A stretch of 64,000 nucleotides of DNA from Halorubrum sp. CBA1229 (GTDB lineage Archaea > Halobacteriota > Halobacteria > Halobacteriales > Haloferacaceae), in assembly GCF_003721435.2 (NCBI RefSeq), contig NZ_CP054585.1:2170001-2234000 (forward strand), read 5' to 3'. Positions within the stretch are counted from its first letter, which is position 1. Every line of letters begins with the position of its first letter. A program made the position numbers and the translations under genes. Shown piece by piece: positions 25,035 through 31,520 of the stretch. The notes beneath the pieces are model-generated. The model searched no databases, had not been told where the DNA came from, and was given only the letters and a program-made list of their open reading frames with translations.

Positions 25035-25439
25035 CTAGCCTTCGACGGCCGGCGACGAGGTCTCGGCCCGCTCGTACTTGTCCTCGAACTCCTGAATGAG
25101 CTGACCCATCTTCGCGTACCAGTCGTTGAGCATGCGCTGCATGTCGTCGGCGACCTTCTCCGGGTCGGTCGGCCTGTAGACGTGGTAGTACCCCCCCTGA
25201 TCGTAGTTCACCTGCTCCTTCTGGAGGAACCCCGCCTGCAGGAGTCGTTGGACGGCGCGGTACGCGGTCGACCGCTCTCGGTCGACCTCGTCGGCGATCT
25301 CGTCTATCGTCAGCGGTGCCTCGGCCCGGACGAGCTCCTGAAAGATCTGTTTGTCGAGCTGTTTGAGCCCGTGGAAGCACTCGAGGAGCCCCTCGCACAC
25401 CATGTCCTGCTGGAGTTGTTCGGACATCGAATCTGGCAT
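25035..25439 (-). CDS. HTH regulator of the sulfur locus (TrmB-like winged helix)
   Basis: A 134-residue regulator: a winged helix (APLTIDEIADEVDRERST, then AYRAVQRLLQAGFL) and a C-terminal helical dimerisation region (about 90-125). It carries two cysteines near the N-terminus, Cys15 and Cys21 (CEGLLEC), spaced CX5C, which could sense oxidants or persulfides; this is inference. Start ATG 25439 (MPDSMSEQLQ) is supported by an AT-rich box about 30 nt upstream and a palindromic site ATTGTACAAT at 25488-25497. It lies downstream of tauE on the same strand with its own promoter region, and its own operator suggests autoregulation. Confidence 0.8.
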   Translation of the reverse strand: MPDSMSEQLQQDMVCEGLLECFHGLKQLDKQIFQELVRAEAPLTIDEIADEVDRERSTAYRAVQRLLQAGFLQKEQVNYDQGGYYHVYRPTDPEKVADDMQRMLNDWYAKMGQLIQEFEDKYERAETSSPAVEG

Positions 25440-25485
25440 CGTATTAGCTGAACAGACGCACTGATCAATTAAAAGACTTGTGTAT

Positions 25486-25497
25486 GTATTGTACAAT
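25486..25497. promoter_or_regulatory. Candidate operator (site A) upstream of the regulator gene
   Basis: GTATTGTACAAT with a perfect 10-bp palindrome ATTGTACAAT, about 48-58 nt before the regulator ATG. Shares the ACAATA core with five other sites in the sulfur locus. Confidence 0.5.
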
Positions 25498-25594
25498 TTC
25501 GCTCCGAGCCGGTCGGGTAGCGACGCGGCGACGGGACCCACCGGCGCGCCGGTCGGCACCGCGGACGTGGCGACTCGACGCCGACGGCGAGGAG

Positions 25595-26671
25595 TCAGTC
25601 CGCCGTCGTCGTCTGCCGACTCTGCGCCGTCCGCAGCGAGACGACGGACGTGTAGAGGATCGCGGCGGCGACGACGACCGCGGCGCCGATCACGAGGAAC
25701 AGGCCCACCGTCTCCAGGGTCGGGCTCCCGATGTACGAACCCACCTCACCGATGCCGACCGCGATGGCGCCGACGAGCAGCATGCCGCCGAAGTACACCT
25801 TGATGCCGTCGGAGTCGACGACGGCGGTCGCGGCGGAGCCGACGCGGGCGCCGAGGGCGCTCCCGAACAGCAGCGGGACGACGATTCCGAGGTCGACGCC
25901 GCCGCCCTGTCCGTAGAGGTAGCTCCCGAGGCCGCCCGAGAAGACGATCTCGAAGAGGTCCGTACCGACGGCGACGGGCACCGGGACGCCGATCGCGTAG
26001 ATCATAGCGGGCATCCGGATGAACCCGCCGCCGACCCCGAGGAAGCCCGAGAGGAGCCCGGTCGCGAAGGCGACCGCGGTGATGACCCACGCGGAGACGC
26101 GGACGTCGCCGCGCAGCGTCACCATCGGCGGGATCCGGACCGTCCGCTGGATCTTCTTCGCCGTTTCGGGGATCTCGTACTCGTCGAGGCTCTTGTCGGC
26201 GGCCTCGTGGTCGATGCCGCCGTCCTCGCCGTTCAGGGCGTCACGAGTGACCATCGCTCCGACGCCGCCGAGCAGGACGACGTACGCGACGCTGATGATC
26301 GCGCCGGCGAGGCCGATCGATTGGAGGTAGTAGACGCTCGCGCGCCCGACCTCGATACCGATCGTCGTCCCGGTGATCATGATCGCGCCGAGCTTGTAGT
26401 CGACCTGCCCGAGGTCGTGGTGTTTCAGCGTCGCGATGACGGCCGTCCCGAAGACGAACGCCATCCCGCTCCCGACCGCGACCGACGGCTCGTAGTCGAG
26501 CATCAGCAGCGCCGGCGTGACGAGGAACGACCCGCCCATGCCGAAGAACCCGAACAGCACGCCGACGACGAGGCCGAACCCGACGAAAAGCGCCAGCATC
26601 TCCGGGGTCGCGTCGAGGATCCCGAACCCGCTGCCGATCAGGTCGAGCGCGCTACTGACCACTCCCATCAC
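25595..26671 (-). CDS. TauE/SafE-family sulfite/organosulfonate exporter
   Basis: A 358-residue membrane protein of the TauE/SafE family with about 8-9 membrane segments. It has two similar halves, visible in the repeated signature GFGLVVGVLFGFFGMGGSFL near the N-terminus and FATGLLSGFLGVGGGFIRMP in the second half. In bacteria these proteins export sulfite or sulfonates formed during thiol and persulfide detoxification. It overlaps the 54-aa gene upstream by about 20 bases and is followed by the regulator. Within this locus its probable role is removing sulfite formed by the persulfide dioxygenase-like protein at 28.4 kb. Confidence 0.9.
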   Translation of the reverse strand: MMGVVSSALDLIGSGFGILDATPEMLALFVGFGLVVGVLFGFFGMGGSFLVTPALLMLDYEPSVAVGSGMAFVFGTAVIATLKHHDLGQVDYKLGAIMITGTTIGIEVGRASVYYLQSIGLAGAIISVAYVVLLGGVGAMVTRDALNGEDGGIDHEAADKSLDEYEIPETAKKIQRTVRIPPMVTLRGDVRVSAWVITAVAFATGLLSGFLGVGGGFIRMPAMIYAIGVPVPVAVGTDLFEIVFSGGLGSYLYGQGGGVDLGIVVPLLFGSALGARVGSAATAVVDSDGIKVYFGGMLLVGAIAVGIGEVGSYIGSPTLETVGLFLVIGAAVVVAAAILYTSVVSLRTAQSRQTTTAD

Positions 26672-26816
26672 CCCCGATCAACAGGCGCATCAGGTGCGGA
26701 GCCACGAGCCGTTCGAGCCCGGCGTATCCCACGTACAGGACGATCGCCTCGACCAAGATCGTTCCGATGAGTAGGGCCGTCTCCGGGTCCCACGTCGGAA
26801 TCTCCAGTCCGGACAT
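26652..26816 (-). CDS. Small membrane protein paired with TauE (DUF7512-like)
   Basis: A 54-residue protein with one membrane helix (ALLIGTILVEAIVLYVGYAGLE) and a charged tail. Small proteins like this precede TauE-type exporters in haloarchaeal genomes. The ATG at 26816 follows a good ribosome-binding sequence (GGAGG) by 8 nt and its A is shared with the stop of a 15-codon upstream frame. Its 3' end overlaps tauE by 20 bases, so the two are translationally coupled. Function unknown; probably a partner or assembly aid for the exporter. Confidence 0.7.
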   Translation of the reverse strand: MSGLEIPTWDPETALLIGTILVEAIVLYVGYAGLERLVAPHLMRLLIGGDGSGQ

Positions 26817-26863
26817 CAGTTCTCCCTCCGATATCGCAGCACGGTAATTCGCAGTTGGTACAT
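26816..26863 (-). CDS. Possible 15-codon leader peptide ahead of the small TauE partner
   Basis: The frame encodes MYQLRITVLRYRREN. It begins at an ATG about 32-37 nt from a TATA-like TTATAC (26895-26900), as in a leaderless mRNA, and ends with TGATG so that its stop overlaps the start of the next gene. Its last codons contain the GGAGG ribosome-binding sequence of that gene. This arrangement would allow translational coupling. Expression unproven. Confidence 0.4.
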   Translation of the reverse strand: MYQLRITVLRYRREN

Positions 26864-26915
26864 TTCTGCTCACTCTCCTCTACCGGACACGGTCGTATAA
26901 CAGTTTTGAATATAC

Positions 26916-26929
26916 CACACAATACTATA
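26916..26929. promoter_or_regulatory. Candidate operator (site B) upstream of the TauE operon
   Basis: CACACAATACTATA lies just upstream of the TATA-like box (26895-26900) of the small-protein/tauE operon. Shares the ACACAATACTA form with the site upstream of the TusA-SQR operon. Confidence 0.5.
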
Positions 26930-27184
26930 TTTCGGTGGCCTCTCCGGAACTATCGATAACTTATGGAGGGGTTACGGCCGCATCCTCCTCCCGATAGACC
27001 GTTCGTTCACTCGTCGGGTGACGCCCGACTCTCGCGCGGGTATTGACGGACGGATATCAAAGCGCGGGGGTATCGAAATGCGAGTGTCAGACGGCCGCGC
27101 GCGATCGCGACCCTCAAACGGGATGTTCATCGGACGTGACGGAAAATAGGTCGACGAACCCGACGCGATCGCGAACCCCTCGCG
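26930..27184. other. Intergenic spacer without a supported gene
   Basis: Between the tauE promoter and the 29-bp tandem array. I see only short frames with no family features and no clear terminator. Confidence 0.4.
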
Positions 27185-27312
27185 GCGACGCGGTGCGTCA
27201 GCGACAGCCGGCAGCGACGCGGTGCGTCAGCGACCGCTCACGGTGACGTGGTGCGTCAGCGACAGCCGGCAGCGACGCGGTGAGTCAGCGACAGCCGGCA
27301 GCGACGAGGTCG
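27185..27312. repeat. 29-bp tandem repeat, four copies plus a partial
   Basis: Units at 27185-27213, 27214-27242, 27243-27271 and 27272-27300, followed by a diverged start. Each contains GGTGCGTCAGCGAC or a near variant. They are directly adjacent with no spacers, so this is not a CRISPR array. It lies between the 3' end of the YeeE operon and the tauE promoter. Confidence 0.85.
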
Positions 27313-27357
27313 TTCGGTGGACGGAAAAAGAGTGTTCGGAAGCGGTGCGACCGCGGT

Positions 27358-27816
27358 TCAGTCGGCGGTCGCCGGCGCGGAGTCGGACGCCGCCGTCCGG
27401 CTCCGCCAGTACCCCTGGAGGTACGCGCCGACGAACATGCCGCCGAGCGCCCAGAGGATGGTGACGTTGCCGACGCCGAGGCTGGCGTAGGCCGCGCCGG
27501 GGCAGATGCCCGAGAGGCCCCAGCCGACGCCGAAGACGGCGCCGCCGATGACGACGTTGCGGTCGAAGGGTTTCAGCCGCCGTTCGTACCGGTCGCCGGT
27601 CAGCGGCGCGGCGTCGCGGACCCGCGGCATCACCGCGAAGGCGACGCCGGAGACGACGGCCGCGCCGAACATCACGAACAGCAGTCCGAAGTCCTCGAAC
27701 GTGAGGAAGTTCAGCACGACCTCCGGCCGCGCCATCTGGCTGAACCCGAGTCCGAACCCGAAGATCAGACCGCCGACGAGGATCAGCGGCATGAAGAGTG
27801 GGTGCCGATCCGCCAT
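27358..27816 (-). CDS. YeeE/YedE family half-transporter (C-terminal-type half)
   Basis: A 152-residue membrane protein with about four to five membrane segments. GWGLSGICPGAAYASLG carries the conserved cysteine loop of YeeE/YedE proteins. Full-length bacterial YeeE (TsuA) is about 350 residues and transports thiosulfate, with three essential cysteines handled together with TusA-like YeeD. Here the family is split over two adjacent genes, and this is the downstream half. The ATG begins directly after the stop of the upstream half (TAGATG), so both halves are made together and presumably assemble. Confidence 0.87.
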   Translation of the reverse strand: MADRHPLFMPLILVGGLIFGFGLGFSQMARPEVVLNFLTFEDFGLLFVMFGAAVVSGVAFAVMPRVRDAAPLTGDRYERRLKPFDRNVVIGGAVFGVGWGLSGICPGAAYASLGVGNVTILWALGGMFVGAYLQGYWRSRTAASDSAPATAD

Positions 27817-28371
27817 CTACGGACTCACCCCCAGCGCCGCGACGAGCTGCGCGGTCCCGATCGCGACCGCCAGGAACGTCGCCACGCCGACGAGCGACGT
27901 CTTCGACGCCGACCCGACGCCGCAGACGCCGTGCCCGGACGTGCACCCCTTTCCGATCCGGGTGCCGATCCCGACGAGAATCCCGCCGACGAACAGCCGC
28001 CACGGCTGGACGTCGGTCAGCCACAGGGTCACGCCGGCGAGCTCGTAGGTCCGCCCGGTGGTTCCGGGCTGATAGAGCGACGTCGTGACGACGCCGGACT
28101 GGACCGTCGCCGCGAAGACCGCGGCACCGAGGATGATGCCGAGCGTGAAGACGACGCGCCAGTCGCGAGAGCTCACGTACCGCTGGAACCGCGACTGGTC
28201 CGACACGTACGACAGCGTCGACTCGAGGAACGTGCTCGCGCCGGCCGCGATCCCCGTCCCGACGTATATCACGACCGCACCGAGGCCGACGAGCAGTCCG
28301 CCGACCGCGTAGCGACTGATCCCGTTCGGGAACAGCTCGGCGGCCGTCTGCGCGACGAGTGGGTCAGGCAT
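27817..28371 (-). CDS. YeeE/YedE family half-transporter (N-terminal-type half)
   Basis: A 184-residue membrane protein. GIGTRIGKGCTSGHGVCG near residues 135-153 is the conserved cysteine loop of the YeeE/YedE (thiosulfate or sulfur-compound transport) family. An added N-terminal segment of about 50 residues has one extra membrane helix. It begins 11 bases after the rhodanese-MBL gene and abuts the second half-transporter, forming a three-gene operon. By family, it should import thiosulfate or a related reduced sulfur species, or take part in sulfur trafficking with the TusA proteins of this locus. Confidence 0.87.
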   Translation of the reverse strand: MPDPLVAQTAAELFPNGISRYAVGGLLVGLGAVVIYVGTGIAAGASTFLESTLSYVSDQSRFQRYVSSRDWRVVFTLGIILGAAVFAATVQSGVVTTSLYQPGTTGRTYELAGVTLWLTDVQPWRLFVGGILVGIGTRIGKGCTSGHGVCGVGSASKTSLVGVATFLAVAIGTAQLVAALGVSP

Positions 28372-28382
28372 CGATGGCGGTC

Positions 28383-29576
28383 TCAGTCACCCGCGAGCGA
28401 CTCCTGGCTCGCGGCGCAGTTGTTCGGCCCGAGTTCGAGGGTGAACGCCTCGTCGTCGTCGATGGCGTTCTGCCCGAGGTTCGTCGCGATGATGTCCTCG
28501 TAGTTGGCCGGCCGCGGCGGCATGTCGGAGAGGATGAGCTCGACGAACGCGTCCTCGTCCATCGTGAGCGCGTCCATCTCCTCGACGAGGTCGCCGACGG
28601 GCGCGGTGTAGGTGCCGTCGGCGGCGGGCTCGGCGGCGTCGCTGAAGTGAGCGCCCCCGATCAGCGTGTCGTCGGGGAGCGTCAGGACGCGCTCCTGGAG
28701 CGACTCGTAGAGCATCCGGGCCGCGTCCGGCGCGCCGTCGTCGCCCTCCTCGAGGTCGGGGCGCGCGACGCTCTCGATGAACAGCCCGTCGCCGGTCGCG
28801 AGCAGGCTCTCGTCGACGAGGTAGGAAGTCATCCCGGTCGTGTGGCCGGGCGTGGCGACGGTCTCGATCGTCGCGTCGCCGACCTCGAAGACGTCGCCGT
28901 CCTCGGCCGTGGTCAGCTCGTCGGCGTAGGTGACGCCGCGGTCGACCGCGGCCGCGGGGATGACGCCCTCGACGCCCGCGTCGTCGAGGTTACGCACGCC
29001 CGAGATGTGGTCGGCGTGGATGTGCGTGTCCAGCGCGTACCGCAGGTCGACGCCGAGCTCCTCGGCGTCGTCGAGGTAGCGGTCGGTGAACGCGCGCAGC
29101 GGGTCGATAATCGCGGCCTCGCCGCCGTCGTAGAGCAGGTACCCGAGACAACCCGACGAGGGACGCTGGTACTGCAGCAGCGTGCCCGCGCCGTCGTACT
29201 CGGTCACCTCGACGGCCTCGTAGATGCTGGCCCAGCCGTTCATCCCCTCTTCGAGGTGATTGACGTCGTAGCCGCGCTCCGCGAGCGTCCCCGCGACGTA
29301 CTCGCTGGCGCCGCCCTTCGCGCACAGGACGGTCACCTCGCGGTCCTCGGGGATCCGTTCGAGGACGTCCTCGTCGATCTCGTCGTCGAGGAACTCGAAG
29401 TACGGGACGTTGATCGAGGTGACGTTCTCGCCGTCGATGCGCCACTCCCCGTAGTCCGAGCTCATCCGCGTATCGAGGAGCGTGATGTCCTCGCCCGCGT
29501 CGATGCGATCCTTCAGCGTCTCCGGTACGATTGTCTCGACTTCGACATCCGGCGTCGGGAAATCTTCGGCGTCCAT
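28383..29576 (-). CDS. Rhodanese-metallo-beta-lactamase fusion, persulfide dioxygenase-like
   Basis: About 397 residues. An N-terminal rhodanese domain (about 10-120) has the active-site loop CAKGGAS with Cys85; a metallo-beta-lactamase domain follows with the metal motif THIHADH (184-190), GHTTGMTS and TGDGLFI. This is the signature of ETHE1/CstB-like persulfide dioxygenases, which oxidise glutathione or CoA persulfide to sulfite; a rhodanese partner then yields thiosulfate. The order rhodanese-MBL is inverted relative to CstB. The ATG at 29576 is used; an in-frame ATG at 29606 (MPNRYDGVYN) is also possible and lies closer to site C. First gene of the operon with two YeeE halves. Confidence 0.87.
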   Translation of the reverse strand: MDAEDFPTPDVEVETIVPETLKDRIDAGEDITLLDTRMSSDYGEWRIDGENVTSINVPYFEFLDDEIDEDVLERIPEDREVTVLCAKGGASEYVAGTLAERGYDVNHLEEGMNGWASIYEAVEVTEYDGAGTLLQYQRPSSGCLGYLLYDGGEAAIIDPLRAFTDRYLDDAEELGVDLRYALDTHIHADHISGVRNLDDAGVEGVIPAAAVDRGVTYADELTTAEDGDVFEVGDATIETVATPGHTTGMTSYLVDESLLATGDGLFIESVARPDLEEGDDGAPDAARMLYESLQERVLTLPDDTLIGGAHFSDAAEPAADGTYTAPVGDLVEEMDALTMDEDAFVELILSDMPPRPANYEDIIATNLGQNAIDDDEAFTLELGPNNCAASQESLAGD

Positions 29577-29635
29577 GTTGTACACCCCATCGTACCGGTT
29601 GGGCATACAAAAGAGTTCGCATAGTAATTCAATAA

Positions 29636-29648
29636 GTACACAATATAG
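29636..29648. promoter_or_regulatory. Candidate operator (site C) upstream of the rhodanese-MBL operon
   Basis: GTACACAATATAG, about 30-42 nt before the ATG at 29606 and 60-72 nt before 29576. Same ACACAATA core as sites B, D and E. Confidence 0.5.
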
Positions 29649-29779
29649 GTTCGAGCAAGCGGAGCTTATTATACGCTTCATACGAGAAGAATGCCTCTCA
29701 TGGGCGTATACCGAACGTCCCGGCGAAAGCGGTTATTCACGTCACACCCAAGAAACAACATTCTTTTAACCATGGCCGA

Positions 29780-29793
29780 GATATTGTGTGATA
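29780..29793. promoter_or_regulatory. Candidate operator (site D) upstream of the TusA-DsrE operon
   Basis: GATATTGTGTGATA, 33-46 nt before the tusA-like ATG at 29826; reverse complement carries ACACAATA. It lies about 130 nt from site C across a divergent spacer. Confidence 0.5.
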
Positions 29794-29825
29794 GCTCCAA
29801 TACAGACCAACGGAGCAGATAACCA

Positions 29826-30071
29826 ATGAGTGCTGAATACGATATCGCGGAGACGCTCGACGTGAAAGGTGCATCGTGTCCCATGCCGGTCGTGAAGACG
29901 AAGGGTGCAATCGACGACCTGGCGGCAGGCGAGATCCTCGAAGTGCTGGCGACCGACCCGGGAAGCATGAGCGACATCGACGGGTGGGCGTCGGGGACCG
30001 CCGGGGTCGAGCTCGTCGATCAGGTGGAAGGCGACGACGTGTTCACCCACTACGTCCGCAAAATGGAGTGA
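29826..30071 (+). CDS. TusA-family sulfur carrier protein
   Basis: An 81-residue TusA/SirA-fold protein. The active-site motif CPMPV (cysteine near residue 19) is intact and lies after the DVKGAS strand-loop. TusA proteins carry a persulfide on this cysteine and hand sulfur to partner proteins. It is two bases upstream of a DsrE-like gene on the same strand, a pairing found in sulfur oxidisers and in the bacterial persulfide stress cst operon (TusA-like plus DsrE-like). Part of the reactive-sulfur locus. Confidence 0.93.
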   Translation: MSAEYDIAETLDVKGASCPMPVVKTKGAIDDLAAGEILEVLATDPGSMSDIDGWASGTAGVELVDQVEGDDVFTHYVRKME

Positions 30072-30073
30072 CG

Positions 30074-30661
30074 ATGAGTACAGACACACCGCCCTCGGAC
30101 GGGTCCGACGCGTCGTCGGGTGACGCGCCCTCCCGCGCGGAGCTGGCCGCGCGCGTGGACGAGCTGGAGGCGGCGCTCAGCGAGGCCACCGACGAGGACG
30201 GCCCGAAGAAGATGAGCATCATCGCGACGAAGGGGTCCCTCGACATGGCGTACCCGCCGCTCATTCTCGCCAGCACCGCCGCCGCCTTCGGCTACGAGGT
30301 GACGGTCTTCCACACGTTCTGGGGACTTGACATCCTGCATAAGGAGCGGTCGAAGAACCTCAAGATGAGCTCCGTCGGCAACCCCAACATGCCGGTCCCG
30401 AACGTCGTCGGCGCGCTCCCCGGGATGGACCGCGTGACGACGCGGATGATGGAAAAGCGGATCGAGGACAACGACACCGCCTCGGTCCAAGAGCTCTTGG
30501 AGACGAGCCTCGACATGGGCGTCGAGTTCCAGGCCTGTCAGATGACCATCGACCTGATGGACTACGACGAAGACGACTTCTACGACGGCGTCACCACGGG
30601 CGTCGGCGCCGCGACGGCCCTGCAGGACATGGCCGAGGCCGACATCCAGCTTCTGGTCTGA
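30074..30661 (+). CDS. DsrE/DsrF-like (DsrE2-type) sulfur relay protein
   Basis: A 195-residue protein: an acidic N-terminal tail and coiled segment (about 1-45) then a DsrE-like domain (KKMSIIATKGSLDMAYPPLILASTAAAFGYEVTVFHTFWGL). A conserved cysteine is in FQACQMT (about residue 157) and could carry sulfane sulfur. The hydrophobic patch SLDMAYPPLILASTAAA is typical of the DsrE2 group, proposed to contact the membrane. It follows tusA by two bases. Proposed role: transfer of sulfur from TusA to the rhodanese-MBL or transport proteins nearby. No terminator hairpin seen. Confidence 0.88.
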   Translation: MSTDTPPSDGSDASSGDAPSRAELAARVDELEAALSEATDEDGPKKMSIIATKGSLDMAYPPLILASTAAAFGYEVTVFHTFWGLDILHKERSKNLKMSSVGNPNMPVPNVVGALPGMDRVTTRMMEKRIEDNDTASVQELLETSLDMGVEFQACQMTIDLMDYDEDDFYDGVTTGVGAATALQDMAEADIQLLV

Positions 30662-30790
30662 TCCGGCGACGGACGCATTCCCGGTCGACCGCGAGCCTCG
30701 AACGGCTCGGTGGGTTCGTGTTTCGATTCTCGGCGATATTCCGTCGCAGTCGCCGTGACGGAGAACGTTTCAAAAAACCTCAACCACTCG

Positions 30791-30828
30791 TTTATAAATA
30801 ACCGTCGCTCAAATCTATTTAAATAGCG
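30791..30828. repeat. Short AT-rich dispersed element, second copy
   Basis: TTTATAAATAACCGTCGCTC followed by ATTTAAATAG, resembling 10368-10407 (TTATAAACACCGTCGC then TATTTAAATAG). Both copies lie beyond gene 3' ends. It overlaps no gene. Confidence 0.6.
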
Positions 30829-30891
30829 TATCGCCGTCGATCGCGGCTGTTCCCGTTCGGCCGCGACGGTCGGCGCGAGTCGCGCGCGACG

Positions 30892-31518
30892 TCAGCGTCC
30901 GTCGTCGTCGGCGCGCTCCCGACCGATCGCCTTGGAGATGGCGAGCACGTAGCCCAGCCCGTACTGGACCTCGGGGTCGCGGATGCTCCGCGCCAGCCCG
31001 AGCGCGCCGACCGGTTCGGGATCGCTCCGGTGGGCGGCGCCGACCCCTTCGAGCATCGTCTTCACGCCGTCGCGCGCGTCGTCGTCCGCGGCCGTCTGTG
31101 CGACCTCCCCGAGCGCGGCGCCGGTGCCGGCTAAGGACGTGACCATCTCGTCGTCGAGCGCGGCGGTCGCCAGCGAGCCGACCTCCGCGATCTCGGCCAG
31201 CTCGTCCAGCGTCCCGCTCCGCTGGAGGGTGAGCACGGTGTCGAGCGCCTCCCGCAGCTCGTCGCCGTTCTCGCCGACCGTCTCGGCCAGCGCGACCGTC
31301 TCGTCGGTCGCGATCCCGTCCGCCGATTCTGCGAGCGTCGACCCCGTGGCCGAGAGCTCGCGGACCATCCCGTCGTCGAGCGCGTTCTCGCCCAGCGAGA
31401 GCACGTCGAGCAGCTCGTTGACCGCGTCGAGCCGCTCGACGAACTCGGCGACGGCCTCCGGGTTCCGCTCGATCGCCGCCTCGAGGTCGCTCTGCTCGGA
31501 GACGCCTTCCCCGGACAT
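30892..31518 (-). CDS. DUF1641 family protein
   Basis: A 208-residue, mostly helical protein. Repeated helical segments of the type DALDTVLTLQRSGTLDELAEI and the closing GLARSIRDPEVQYGLGYVLAISKAIG are characteristic of DUF1641. In bacteria and archaea DUF1641 genes sit next to type II NADH dehydrogenases, formate dehydrogenases and SQR-like flavoproteins. Here the start is two bases after the SQR-like gene, in the same operon. It has no cysteine; a helper or membrane-anchor role for the flavoprotein is an inference. Confidence 0.8.
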   Translation of the reverse strand: MSGEGVSEQSDLEAAIERNPEAVAEFVERLDAVNELLDVLSLGENALDDGMVRELSATGSTLAESADGIATDETVALAETVGENGDELREALDTVLTLQRSGTLDELAEIAEVGSLATAALDDEMVTSLAGTGAALGEVAQTAADDDARDGVKTMLEGVGAAHRSDPEPVGALGLARSIRDPEVQYGLGYVLAISKAIGRERADDDGR

Positions 31519-31520
31519 GG

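Noticed and set aside
25478-26770. 430-codon plus-strand frame antisense to tauE
   Set aside because: Charged, Arg/Asp/Glu-rich translation typical of the complement of a GC-rich membrane-protein gene; no domain.
26668-26922. 84-codon minus-strand frame with five cysteines near the start
   Set aside because: Overlaps the 54-aa membrane gene in another frame; the cysteine-rich start looks accidental and the rest is Arg/Gly-rich.
27185-27312. CRISPR-like regular repeat
   Set aside because: Units are directly adjacent without spacers, and no cas genes are nearby.
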